A stretch of DNA of 64,000 nt from Diphasiastrum complanatum (GCA_029204225.1 CM055097.1:51432195-51496194); one strand, 5' to 3'. Shown: positions 49,286-59,900, counted from the first letter of the stretch. The notes: generated by a model from the letters alone, not told the origin. Made by a program: numbers and translations.

Positions 49286-51218
49286 CTGCAAAAAAAAACA
49301 TACTAGGAGGCTTACTGCAGAAGCCAATCTAAAAAATATTCTTTAGAATTTAATCAGTGGTACAAAGGTCTTTAATATCCACATCTAAATGTCTCTTGAT
49401 AATATAACATTTCACCAGATCAACAATTAATCTTTATGCAAGAACTGCATAAAAAAATTTCTTCAATATTAAATCAGTAGGATACAAGGGTTTTTGAGAT
49501 CCATGGTTTGCTAGATATTTCTTGAATAAATCCCTCCGCCAGACAAATTAATCTGATGCAAGAACTACTGTGAAGAACGTGCAGGTAAAAATTCTCCATA
49601 TAACTCAATGCACGTCCCACGGATACAATGTGATTGTAAACATTAACTATCTAAATACAAGAGTTGCTAACAAAGACTGTCCAGAATATATATAAATAAC
49701 AATATCCCATTTTCAGAAAAAATATCATTCAAAAAGACTTGCACATCAACAGTCAATGTCCACATAAACATCATATGTTGCGATGTTAGGACACAATCAT
49801 AGTTGCCCATTCCTCAGCACTCCAGAATGTGAACGTCGCACATTCCAGAACAAATGATTCTGTGAAAAAAAACTGATTTTTATTATAATGATCAGGGGGC
49901 TTGGAAGATATCTGCTTGGGGTGAAATAAACCATATAGAGAAAGAGTGGTGCACGGCCAGTTCCAAGTCCATTTTACCTTTATGACCACAAGTAGCCAAT
50001 AGAATCTAGAATGTAGGGTTTTATAAATTTACAAGAAATGTTCATGGTTTTAGAAATTGAATTATTGAGTCACAAAGGTAATGTGTGATGCTTTGCAGCT
50101 TATATGTGCTATGTATATGATTATGACAGGGACAGAAGGAGAACAATCCTTACACAACGCAGGCTACAGTATTTACTTCACCATTGAACCCTAATCCAAT
50201 TTCCAGTTATCAGATAGCATACGTTCACCAATGCATGGTCAAATAGTCAACATACAACTCCTAGTTGAACGATTGAGTCTCCAAAGTCTTTCAAGCTGGA
50301 AGCACTTGCTTCTGACATCCAATGACCTCTTATACAAGCGTTGTCACACAGACAAGTATCCTCCTAAACGTTTAAGGAAATTAAATGAGCCAAATCATCC
50401 AAAACCCTACAGATGACACTCTTCTTACATTTGCTCTTGTGCCACCTTAATATGACAAAAGTCTTGAACCTTGACCATGCCAACAACAAAATCCTCTACG
50501 TTTGTATGATGATCAGAAAAATGACTTTTGCAAACACAGAGCTCGTCACACAACTGCTGCCTGAGAACTAAGCCCCAGAGGTGTTAGCAACCTACTTGGT
50601 CTCCGCACTCATTTTACTGACTAGAGATTGGATGTGGAGGCAAAGAACTGCAACACAAAAAGTCTTGGCACAAGTTGATGCATATTCAAAAGAAACGCAT
50701 AGACATCAACTTCACTAATTTTGGCCTTACGTAATTCCTTGCATTGTCTCCCTTGTCGTGCGGCCCAAAAAACCCTAATGATAAGGAACCTGAACCTGAA
50801 CCTGAACCTAAATGCGGCTCTGGCACAACTTAGCATACTAATGCCTTGGATTTTATGCTTTTCTTATGTTAAATATGCATTGTTGCTGTTACAACTCCCA
50901 TTAATCTCCGATTGCCTTGAAGGTTCCGCACACCCCATACCAGTGACGACACACCGTATCCGCCTATCCATGGAGTCACATTTAATCCACCCCCATGCAC
51001 TGGAGCTATCGACATAATCATGCCTAGTCGAGGCTCCTGTGATAACTGGCGTCCCATACCACCAGCCATCACCCTCGGCTCTCCCTAGCATACATCTCAG
51101 CTCTCCCTAGCATACATCTCCTGGCTTGGAGATACATCCTGGCTCATGCACGTGCTCTCCATCCACCAACTCCCGGGTAGACCAAGTGAATGGAAAGAGG
51201 GAAACCCCACCACCATAT
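49286..51218. other. Probable intron or upstream flank of the helicase gene
   Basis: No helicase exon could be recognised here. A hexamer run GAACCT (four copies near 50787-50812) and a 22-bp tandem duplication (CTCTCCCTAGCATACATCTC at 51079 and 51101) are present. The sequence from about 50750 is less AT-rich than the rest. Confidence 0.35.
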
Positions 51219-51260
51219 TGTTGGAATATCAATTCACACTCTAGAGAGAACTATCAAACA

Positions 51261-51333
51261 GGGCGGATAGCTCAGTGGTAGAGCATCCCATCCGGTATGA
51301 GGAAGGTCCTGGGTTCGAATCCTAGTATGTCCA
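51261..51333 (+). promoter_or_regulatory. tRNA-like sequence with Pol III A and B boxes in TRIM LTR1
   Basis: This 73-nt stretch folds like a tRNA: acceptor GGGCGGA with TATGTCC (one mismatch), D arm GCTC/GAGC, T arm CTGGG-TTCGAAT-CCTAG. TAGCTCAGTGG (51268-51278) matches the A box and GGTTCGAATCC (51312-51322) is a perfect B box. The anticodon arm is imperfect: TCCCA/TGAGG has a C-A mismatch and the base before the putative CGG anticodon is C, not the universal T. A working tRNA is therefore unlikely, but an internal Pol III promoter is plausible. No run of four T follows as a terminator. Confidence 0.75.
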
Positions 51334-51518
51334 TCCATATTATCATTTATGGATTTCTAACATGGTATCAGAGCCAAGTTAGACCTAACAGTTCATGGTG
51401 TCAAAGCCATGGTTAGGTGGCCCAAGTTGTGGGGCAGGTGACAGCTAGGACCCCAACCAAGTGTGGCTTGAGGGGGGTGTTGGAATATCAATCCACACTC
51501 TAGAGAGACTATCAAACA

Positions 51519-51590
51519 GGGGGATAGCTCAGTGGTAGAGCATCCCATCCAGTATGAGGGAGGTCCTGGGTTCAAATCCTAGTCTGTCCA
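51519..51590 (+). promoter_or_regulatory. tRNA-like sequence in TRIM LTR2
   Basis: This is the LTR2 counterpart. The A box TAGCTCAGTGG (51525-51535) is identical. The B box is GGTTCAAATCC (51569-51579), with one base changed from LTR1. The acceptor start is one base shorter (GGGGGA). Confidence 0.72.
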
Positions 51591-51620
51591 TCCATATTAT
51601 GATTTATGGATTTCTAACAG

Positions 51621-51708
51621 TGTAGGAAAGCAAGAGTCAAGTCACCAAGATCTAGTTATCAATCAATCTCCACAGAAAACAAGAGAGAAGAGGCTGGGCG
51701 CCCAACTC

Positions 51709-51755
<47 letters not shown>

Positions 51756-52095
51756 AACAACAAGAGCAATGGAGAGCAATGCTTAGCCAAATTGTAAAAA
51801 TGGAATACACAATGAGCATCTAAGTACTCTACTTGGATGTGACCAAATGCCACCAAACCCTAAGGTTAACCACTTACTAAATGTAGGGCACCCCCAAAAA
51901 TCAAGATAGGGCCCCTAAACAAAATTAGACCCCTAAGGACCCACGAGTCAGTACATGACCAAAATTGGGTCCAACTGAACTTAAGACAAACTTAAGATGG
52001 CCTAAATAACTATATACCCGTGGTTAAACAAATCTCGACCTTTTGGGTCAAAGTAACCTATGGATTAACTTTAGCATAGTCATTTATTTCTAATA
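51621..52095 (-). repeat. Copia 3' LTR
   Basis: This is the left LTR of the minus-strand element, beginning TGTAGGAAAGC on the plus strand and ending TTTCTAATA (the right LTR has TTTCTAACA). It contains a 43-bp GA array at 51711-51753 that is only partly present in the other LTR. Confidence 0.92.
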
Positions 52096-52199
52096 CCCTC
52101 CTTAAATGACAATGCAAAAACTGAAATCTTCACTTTGTAACAAAACCAACGTGGTATCAAATGTAAAGCTTTGCATAAAGCTTCAAATTTGACTCTAGG

Positions 52200-52670
52200 C
52201 AATGCCTAAGTGAAGAGGTCCGCAATATTATCCTCCGTAGTAGGACAATATTCAAGTAAAATGTCGCCATCATGAAGTCTCTCCCGAACAAAGTGATAAT
52301 GGATCTCGATGTGCTTCGTCCTCGCATGAAAAACAGGATTTCGTGCAATGGCAATAGCACTGTGACTATCACTCAAGATAAGAGTGGCTGAGGGCTCGCC
52401 AAACTTCATGTCAACAAGTAGTCTTCTCAGCCATAAACACTCTGTTGTGGCTGAAAATATCGCTCTATATTCTGCCTCACTAGAAGAAGTAGCAACAGTG
52501 GGCTGCTTTTTACTTGATCACGATATTGCAGAATTTCCATAGAAAAAGCAATGTCCACTTGTAGAGCGTCTAGTGTCTTGATCTCCACCCCAATCCGAGT
52601 CACTAAAAGCCAACCAAACATGCATCATCACAAGCAGGAAAAACCAGTCCATGACTTCTTGTTCCTTATC
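52200..52670 (-). pseudogene. Copia RNase H, C-terminal part
   Basis: The segment carries copia C-terminal motifs in broken frames: SDSHSAIAIARNPVFHARTK, HIEIHYHFVRERLHDGDILL, EYCPTTEDNIADLFT and, further right, HWKALKR near 52690. Several stops interrupt it. Confidence 0.82.
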
Positions 52671-53008
52671 GAAAGATCCTCTTCAACGCTTTCCAATGTG
52701 ATGTCATCGGGGCATGCATGAATTGATTCATGAGTGAGACACTATAAGAAATGTCGGGTCTTGAATTACATAGATAACTGAGACAGCCAATAGCTTGACA
52801 ATATAAAGTAGTGTCAAATGATTCACCATCACCTTCACTACTTTATTTCAGACCTGTCTCCATAGGTGTAGCAACCGACTTGCAATCTTCCATCTTGAAC
52901 CGCTTCAAAATCTGCCCAATGTAGCGTTTTTGAGAGATGAAAATTCCAGCCCCTTCTTGTACAAATTCAAGACCAAGATAAAAGTGCAATAGGCCTAAAT
53001 CTGAGGTT

Positions 53009-54058
53009 TCAAAAAACCATTACAAGATCAAGTGTTACGGCATCATTCTGCTGCTCATTACTTCCCGTAATAATAATATCATCATAAAGCAAAATAATGA
53101 TGATATAATCTAAAGTATGCTTGACATAAAGAGTAGATTCGCTAGGACTATTAGTAAAGCCTCGATCACAAAGGTAGGCATGTATCTTTTGATACCACAT
53201 CCTCGGAGTCTTTATGTCAAGTTGCTGCAAACGCCAACCAAAGTGGGCAGCCAAAGAGGTTACTACCCTCACGGTAGTCATCCGAGCAGTAGGAGAAAAA
53301 GTCTCCTCATAATCAATCCCCTTTTGAGCATAGCCTTTGGCAACGAGCCTTGCCTTGTACCTTTCAATGGTACCATCTGCCTTATACTTGATTTTGTATA
53401 CCCATTTTGAACCAATTGCCTTCTTCCCATAAGGAAGATTAACAAGAACCCAAATCTGGTTCTTCATAAGTGAGTCATACTCATCTTGCATCGCATCCTC
53501 CCAACATTTTACTCCCTTGGCCTGCTCATAGAAAATAGGTTCTTCTGCAACATCTCCATGAGATGTAAGAGCAGAATCTGAAAAATCAACATAGTCCACT
53601 GATTTTGTAGAGGCACGTGTCTTTCCATCATAGAATGAACTTACTTTGTTGTTCCGCAAAGTCGACAACAGCCACCGTGGGACTGTTTTGGGCTGTCCAA
53701 CAGCCATGTCTCTTCTTACAATTTGCTGTCCAAGATCCTCCGACACCACACTTGGCTGTCCAAGACCTTCCAAAACTGGTCCTTGCTGTCCAACAGTTCC
53801 TGCAGGCTGATTATGAGCAACAATGGGCGGTTCTTGATGAACATTAGGCTCTAAACTTGATGATGTGTTGAGCAGGTCGAAACTGGTTGATTGCTGCCCC
53901 TTATCTCCAGCGATAGAAGATGGTACCAAATCTGGAAAAACTTCAACATTCACACTATGTGGGCTGTCCCCCTTCAAGATATGAGTTGGGGCCACATCCA
54001 ATGAATTCTTTTCATCAAAATGCACATCACGACTAAGAATAATCTTGTTAGTGCTCAA
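53009..54058 (-). pseudogene. Copia integrase end, linker and reverse transcriptase with deletion
   Basis: This 349-codon frame starts NKIILSRDVHFDEKNS, the end of the integrase, and passes through an acidic Ser/Pro/Gln linker with repeated GQQ motifs. RT begins at DEYDSLMKNQIWVLVNLPYG with KAIGSKWVYKIKYKADGTIE, RYKARLVAKGYAQ and LQQLDIKT (first catalytic Asp). It then jumps directly to PRMWYQKIHAYL, so the AFLNG...YGLKQ block is missing. The catalytic YVDD is altered to LLYDDIIITG, one residue short. The enzyme could not work. Confidence 0.88.
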
Positions 54059-54480
54059 ATTGAATAGCCTATAGCCTTTGCTTTCACTACTATAGCCAAC
54101 AAAAATGCATTTAACTCCTTTATCCTCAAGCTTTGTACGAAGTTTATTTGGAACAAAAGCATAAGCCGTACAACCAAAAATGCGAAAATGAGAGATTGTA
54201 GTCTTCTTTCCATACCAAACTTCATAAGGAGTTTATACTTTCAATGCTTTAGTAGGATAACGATTGCTTATGTATGTTACCATTATAACCGCTTCAGCCC
54301 AAAACTTGTGAGGCAGCCCCTTTGCTTTGAGCATGCAACGGGCCATCTCCATAAGTGTGCGATTCTTTTGCTCGGCAACACCATTTTGTTGAGGCGTGTA
54401 GGGAGTTGTCATTTGATGTAGAATTCCCTTTTCTCGAAGAAATGCACCGAACGTATTCTTAATGTATTCCCCTCCTCGAT
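54059..54480 (-). pseudogene. Copia integrase, middle to C-terminal part
   Basis: Translation after a frameshift near 54475 continues integrase: TPYTPQQNGVAEQKNRTLME (with the catalytic Glu replaced in context as AEQKN), KFWAEAVIMVTYISNRYPTK and TKLEDKGVKCIFVGYSSESK. It connects the integrase core on the right to the frame at 53009-54058. Confidence 0.82.
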
Positions 54481-55725
54481 CGTGCGTAGGGTCTTCAAAG
54501 AATGCCCAAACTGATTTTCCACCATTGCTAGAAAATCTTTGAAACGTTGAAAAACTTCCGCTTTAGCCTTCATAGGATAGATCCATGTAAAACGGGAAAA
54601 GTCATCAATGAAAGTCACAAAATAGATGCACTTTCCAATGGATTCGGTCCTCATTGGACCACAAACATCACTATGAACCAAATCAAATTTATCAAGAACC
54701 CTTATAGTTCCATCAATTGGAAAAGGTTTCCTTTGAAACTTTCCAAGTATGCACCCCTCGCATACATGCCCTTCCGGCTGCTCAATAGTAGGAATGTCTT
54801 CTACCATATTAAATGTCTTCAGCTTCTTCAAACTTGCAAAGTTGAGATGCCCAAACCTTGCATGCCACAATTCAGCCAACTCCAATGATTGTGATGTAGA
54901 AGCAACAAGACATGTAGAGGGAATTTGTCGCTCATAGGTATCCATAATGAATAAGCCAGCATGCATTGTTCCCCAAACAATAATCAAGAGTGATCTTTTA
55001 GGATCCTTGACAAGACACTTATCTTCTTTGAACTCAACAACTACTCCTTGCTTCAACATAGTTGAAACCGAAAGAAGATTCTTCTTGATTCCCGGAACAG
55101 AAAGCACATTCTTAATGTACTTTTCTTCACCATTAGGCAAAATGATGGCTACAATTCCAATTCCATGGATAGAATAAGATGCATCATCCGCACATTGTAC
55201 CTTACTTCCATTTTGCACTTTCACTAATTTAGTGAATGCTTCTTTACAAGAAGTCATATGACGAGTAGCACCACTATCAATCACCCATTCAATGGGCTGA
55301 AAATCAGCAACTTGCAAAACAGAATCTGAATTCCTCATAGATGTAGTAGTACTAGTAGAAGCAATATTAGACACAAAAGCATAGTCTTGGTTGAAGAGAT
55401 CACCACTAGCTTCAAGCTCTTGCTCCAAAGTAGCAAGTGAAGCACTAGTATCAATTCCTTTATTCTCCCCTTTCGCAAGCTTCTTCTTACACTCCTTGAT
55501 GAAGTGCCCATACCTTTTGCAATAATGGCACTTCCCTTTCTTCTTTTGAGTGTTGACATTTTGACCTCCAACGGGCTTTTGCTCATCCTTGGAAGGAGGA
55601 TTCCCCTTTCCTTTTGACTTGCCTTTGCCCTTGCCTTTCGTGAAGAAAGCTTGATTGTTGAGTGTCACCCGCAAAGTTTTGCCTCGTTTGCTCCTCTTGA
55701 AGAAGCAGCCCAACAAGTTCATCAA
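54481..55725 (-). pseudogene. Copia gag end, protease, pre-integrase and integrase core
   Basis: This long frame has, in order, a Lys/Gly-rich stretch, zinc knuckle CHYCKRYGHFIKEC (55545-55504), protease VIDSGATRHMTS (55286-55250; DSG intact), LSVPGIKKNLLSVSTML, GAG-pre-integrase LWHARFGHLNFASLKKLK, and the integrase start GKFQRKPFP, KFDLVHSDVCGPM and FVTFIDDFSRFTWIYPMK. It runs out of frame after SLKTLRT at ~54478. Confidence 0.92.
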
Positions 55726-56371
55726 AGGAGAGTTGATGTCCCCTAAGAGAGATACTCAAAGATGAAACAAATAGAAGATAAGATGAAGGTAATGAGTTGA
55801 GAGTAATGGAAACAAATTGAGCATCCTCAATTATCTCATCAATATTGAGAAGCTCCTCACGAAGATCCTTGATCTTCGTCAAGTGATTGGTCACTTGATC
55901 CCCTTCTTGCATCTTCAACAAAGAAAGTTGATTTCTAAGATACACCACTCTTGCTGGATTTTTGACTCTATACATAGTATAAAGTGTATCCCACGCACTT
56001 TTAGATGTCTTACAAGACCTAATATGAGGTAAGATAGAACTTTTCACAGCAAGAGCAACCATAGAATGTGCTTGTGCATCCCTTCTATCCCACTTCTTTT
56101 GTTCTTCCGAAGATGTAGAAGATGATGTTGATGATGATGATCCACGAGGTGTAGGAGGCGCCAAAGACGGAGGCCTTTCCTCATCACCATTGACCAAATC
56201 CCACAGGCCTTTCGCTATGAGAAGATTCTTCATCATGTAACTGCACAAGGAGTAGTTTGTGCCATTCAACCGATCTTCACTAAACAAAGAACCGATAGCT
56301 TCCGATTCTTTAGCCATTACCTCCAACAAAATTTCAGCTTGTAGTAGATAGGAAAGAGAGCCTTTCCACAA
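55583..56371 (-). pseudogene. Copia gag
   Basis: The likely gag start is MAKESEAIGSLFSEDRLNG (near 56315), followed by NYSLCSYMMKNLLIAKGLWD; the usual aromatic at the second position of Y-x-x-W is altered. RSCKTSKSAWDTLYTMYRVK, QLSLLKMQEGDQVTNHLTKI and ITLNSLPSSYLLFVSSLS are typical gag motifs. The frame continues to FDELVGLLLQEEQTRQNFAG and is joined by a frameshift to the zinc-knuckle frame near 55700. Confidence 0.9.
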
Positions 56372-57030
56372 CCAAATCTACTCAAAAATTTGCAGCAAAC
56401 AAAGAGCTGAAAGTAGGAGCACAAGATGTCTTTCAATCTGCAACCAAAGTGCCCAAAAGATAATGGATAGATGGCTGTCTTTCAGCACAAAAAAACCAGC
56501 TTCTTGAAAATTAGGTTAGCTTCGATTGAAGCCTACACCGAAACCCAATTAGGAAGCCAAATAGTGTGATCAACACACACTCCAATAGGGCTGTTGAAAG
56601 CGCCCTACTACTTGCTGAGAATCTGCAAATTTCCAGCCACAAGTTGACCTAACCCTGAATAGGGTTTGCTGAATTTTGGGAGCCCTCCTACACAAATGCA
56701 AACCTGAAAACAAAAACAGCAAGATAAGGAGACACCACAACCAAAAATCAGTAGCACATTTTTGGGCACCCTCCTCCAAACAAAACTTGTTGAAAACTGG
56801 TTGCATAAAAATCAGATTTGAGATTCTGATTTTTGGGTGCCAAAAATTGCTCCTCCAAGATCTCTGATGGCCGCCCTCCTTCAACCTGAAAAGAGACAAA
56901 AAAGCTGATCCAAACTCCACTTGAAAAGATCAGCAAGATGCTGAAATTTCACAACAAAAAGCAGAGAAGCTCCTCTTCTGGTAGGGCACCAATAAACAAG
57001 CTTGCTGCAGATCCAATAGCTCTGATACCA

Positions 57031-57479
57031 TGTAGGAAAGCAAGAGTCAAGTCACCAAGATCTAGTTATCAATCAATCTCCACAGAAAACAAGAGAGAAG
57101 AGGCTGGGCGCCCAACTCTAAGAGAGAAAGAGAGAAAACAACAACAAGAGCAATGGAGAGCAATGCTTAGCCAAACTGTAAAAATGGAATACACAATGAG
57201 CATCTAAGTACTCTACCTGGATGTGACCAAATGCCACCAAACCCTAAGGTTAACCACTTACTAAATGTAGGGCACCCCCAAAAGTCAAGATAGGGCCCCT
57301 AAACAAAATTAGACCCCCAAGGACCCACGAGTCAGTACATGACCAAAATTGGGTCCAACTGAACTTAAGACAAACTTAAGATGGCCTAAATAACTATATA
57401 CCCATGGTTACACAAATCTCAACCTTTTGGGTCACAGTAACCTATGGATTAACTTTAGCATAGTCATTTATTTCTAACA
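57031..57479 (-). repeat. Copia 5' LTR
   Basis: This is the right LTR, TGTAGGAAAGC...TTTCTAACA on the plus strand, directly adjoining the primer-binding site at 57018-57030. Confidence 0.93.
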
Positions 57480-57649
57480 TATATAGACATAGCATAGTGG
57501 GTCCCATCAAGCACGGTCCTATCGGCGACACGTGACCACCTATGATGGTGACGCGTGGCACCTAAACATGTCAATAACGCCAGACCTGCGTCATGCCCCT
57601 TGCGAGGCTGTCACTGAAGGGCTTACTGTTATGGTGCATAACATTCCCT

Positions 57650-58012
57650 CCCCCATAAAAACTTCCTTCTATGGGACAAAAGCAGGGAATCTAAGTCTCA
57701 AATCGTCTTCCCTCTCCCAAGTGTCCTCATCATCTGACTTACCTTTCCAACGAATCAGATGTTCAGAAATCAAATGATTTCTCAACTGATGTCGCTCGGG
57801 TATCCATGATCCTTTCCGGTTCATAGGGTACAAAAGCAATCAAATCCTCCAATAACAATAGATCATTTGAGGGAATCAGGTTATCTTTTCCACCAAGTCG
57901 TTCCTTTGAACGACTAACATGGAATACAGGATGAACCTTAGTTCCAACAGGGAGTTCTAGTCGATACGCAGCCCTACCAATCTTGTTAAGAACTTTGAAA
58001 GGACCGCATCCT
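57650..58012 (-). pseudogene. Gypsy integrase C-terminus and chromodomain
   Basis: Minus-strand frames read GPFKVLNKIGRAAYRLELPV, GTKVHPVFHVSRSKERLGG (the GPF/Y module) and FVPYEPERIMDTR, then a frameshifted chromodomain core LIRWKGKSDDEDTWEREDDL ending FRFPAF-like residues. Chromodomains in these integrases are thought to direct insertion to specific chromatin. It is broken by at least one stop at about 57770. Confidence 0.82.
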
Positions 58013-58083
58013 GATTATATTTGACTCGTAACACCCATTTGCAACCAGTGGTGTGCTTGTTGGATGGAAGATCCACAAGAGCG
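58013..58083 (-). other. Copia RT filler inside gypsy integrase
   Basis: This ~70-bp piece encodes LVDLPSNKHTTGCKWVLRVK YN, the entry motif of a Ty1/copia RT (compare VNLPYGKKAIGSKWVYKIKY at 53.4 kb). Gypsy integrase sequence flanks it: CPKLSPRS on one side and GPFKVLNKIG on the other, which would be adjacent in an intact element. Confidence 0.75.
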
Positions 58084-58643
58084 TGGAGATAACTTCGGAC
58101 ATTTCCCCATTCGAAGTGTCTTAGAGTCTTTCGGGATTCTAAGATACACCCAATGACCAATCTCAAATTCTCGAGGAGCGCGGCTTCGGTTACTGTATCT
58201 TGAGCCAATTCCCACTTCTTGCTGGGAATTTCCAACGGATGTAACAGACCAGCTGCTTTGAGTCTTTCTGCTTTATTTACTTGGCACTGTTCACACCTTT
58301 GAACATATGCCTGGACATGACCTTTCATTTTTGGCCAATAAAATTCTCTCTTAACAAGGGCAAGTGTCCTTTGTATACCAGGGTGTCCCGCGTTGGGGCT
58401 ATCGTGGCACTCATGCAGGATTTGGGCCCTAATGTCCGTGATATCTGGCACACAAACTTTTCCTCTACGGAAAAGTAAATCATTTCGTATGGAATAATCA
58501 ACAAGTATCTTCTCTTCGCGAGATTTCTTGGAATCCTGCTTTCCAAGATTATTTCTCATAATAGAGCTTCCTGCCAGGACTTCTTGCCAAATACGATCGA
58601 AAAACTCATCGGTCCGACAAAGATCTCGTACAGAAAGATACAA
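58084..58643 (-). pseudogene. Gypsy integrase zinc-binding domain, core deleted
   Basis: The frame includes VDYSIRNDLLFRRGKVCVPD and the HHCC zinc finger ILHECHDSPNAGHPGIQRTL ... VQRCEQCQVNK. After HPLEIPSKKWE it jumps to a segment whose alternate frame reads APREFEIGHWVYLRIP, the start of the C-terminal domain. The D-D-E catalytic core of roughly 150 residues that belongs between them is missing. The plus-strand fragment at 21745-22410 carries the same family's core. Confidence 0.88.
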
Positions 58644-58670
58644 CTCGGATTGGAATTCAACAAAGCAAAA

Positions 58671-59285
58671 CTAATTAACCTCTCCAATCCGGCTCAAAGC
58701 ATCAGCGACACAATTCGACATACCTCGACGGTACTTAATGTCGAATTCGAACTCCTGAATGAGTTCCGACCAACGGGCTTTACGACCCCTAAGATCCGAG
58801 GCATCACAGATATACTCAAGAGACTCGTGATTCGTAATAACCATGAATTTAGATCCGTACAAATAATGTCTCCAGATCTTTAGCGCATGGATGACAACAA
58901 AAAGTTCTTTCTCATAAGTAGAATACCTACTTTGAGCAGGGTCCAACTTCTTGCTTTCGAAAGTCACAGGTCTACCATCTTGGTAAAGGACTGCACCCAC
59001 CGCATAGTCACTAGTATCTGTCTCCACCAGGAGAGGTTTGCTAGGGTCCACTATGTGTAAGATAGGGGCTGTAGACACTAACATTTTCAAAGCCTCAAAG
59101 CTTTGATTAAGTTCATCGGTCCAAGTAACGGGTGGATTGATTTTCGAACACCTTCCGGCTTTCTTCTTATTACCCTTTGTAGTTTTTTTTTTGGCTTTCT
59201 TCACTCCCTTAAGAAGATTCGTTAGAGGCAATGCAATTAAGGCATAGTCTTTAATGAATTTATGGAAAAAACTTGTGAAGCCCAA
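58671..59285 (-). pseudogene. Gypsy RNase H
   Basis: The 204-codon frame has MGFTSFFHKFIKDYALIALP, a Lys-rich insertion, VTWTDELNQSFEALKMLVST and RNase H motifs VETDTSDYAVGAVLYQDGRP and YSTYEKELFVVIHALKIWRH, ending RRGMSNCVADALSRIGEVN. This domain alone is open throughout. The family's DxS...E residues are present. Confidence 0.9.
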
Positions 59286-59835
59286 AAAAGATCTTTCTGG
59301 ACCTTATTGTAATCGATCTCAAGACCTCGATCGGAAACGATATGTCCCAAGTATTTGAGTCTTGTTTGAAAGAAATCACACTTAGACTCCTTAGCATAAA
59401 GCTTTGCCTGCCTTAGATTAACCAAGACTGTACGCAAATGCGCCTCATGCTCCTCAAGAGTCTTATTATAAATCAAAATGTCATCTAAAATACCACGAGA
59501 AACTTCCCTAGATATGGATGAAGAATATCGTTCATCATCTGTTGGAAGGTTGTCGGGGCATTAGTTAGACCAAAGAGTAAAACTAAAAATTCATAATGGC
59601 CATACCTAGAACAAAAACTAGTTTTGGAAACATCCCCCTCGTGAATTCTAATTTGATGGTACCCCGACCTAAGGTCCAATTTGGTGAAATACTTAGCACC
59701 ATTCAATCAGTCCATTAAGTCGTCCATCCGAGGTAAGGGATAACGGTTCTTAATAGTCATTTTAAGAAGCTTTTTGTAATCGACACAAAGACGAATATTT
59801 GGGCTCATCCTGTAGGAAAAAAGTGATAGGAGAGC
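59237..59835 (-). pseudogene. Gypsy reverse transcriptase, frameshifted
   Basis: Pieces in order: KMTIKNRYPLPRMDDLMD, a stop, then [20 protein letters not shown] (first catalytic Asp), [41 protein letters not shown] one-base shift then gives DDILIYNKTLEEHEAHLRTV, so the catalytic Y/LDD straddles the frameshift. KCDFFQTRLKYLGHIVSDRG follows. Confidence 0.88.
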
Positions 59836-59900
59836 TGTCGAGAAGGAGATCTATGTGATGGTCTACACCCCGTGAGGGGAGAAGACCCTCAGGCAACTGC

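Larger units (their letters stand above)
51219..51619 (+). mobile_element. TRIM (miniature LTR retrotransposon) with tRNA-like LTRs
   Basis: This is a complete 401-bp LTR element without coding sequence. LTR1 is 51219-51362 and LTR2 is 51478-51619; both run TGTTGGAATATC...GGATTTCTAACA. Directly after LTR1 is a primer-binding site TGGTATCAGAGCC (51363-51375), and before LTR2 a polypurine tract GAGGGGGG. The internal region is only 115 bp. The LTRs differ at about eight positions over 142 bp, so the insertion is not recent. Each LTR contains a tRNA-like module. A left flank CATAT (51214-51218) has no copy directly after LTR2, where a single G separates the element from a copia LTR. It needs proteins from another LTR element to move. 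Confidence 0.92.
51621..57479 (-). mobile_element. Near full-length Ty1/copia retrotransposon with both LTRs
   Basis: The element reads right to left: 5' LTR 57479-57031, primer-binding site TGGTATCAGAGCT (57030-57018), gag, protease, integrase, RT, RNase H, polypurine tract AAGGAGGG (52103-52096), 3' LTR 52095-51621. The LTRs differ by nine substitutions outside a GA microsatellite that is longer in the 3' LTR, so the insertion is younger than the neighbouring TRIM. Copies of TATA-like TATATA are present in the LTR. No clean 5-bp target duplication is found (AACAG versus TATAT). The coding region is broken by frameshifts and a deletion in RT. Confidence 0.93.

Noticed and set aside
50787-50815. 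GAACCT hexamer run as a telomeric or structural repeat
   Set aside because: Only about four copies are present and the motif is not the plant telomere repeat TTTAGGG.
51261-51333. Functional nuclear tRNA gene
   Set aside because: The anticodon arm is mismatched, T33 is missing, no terminator follows, and the sequence is part of a repeated LTR.
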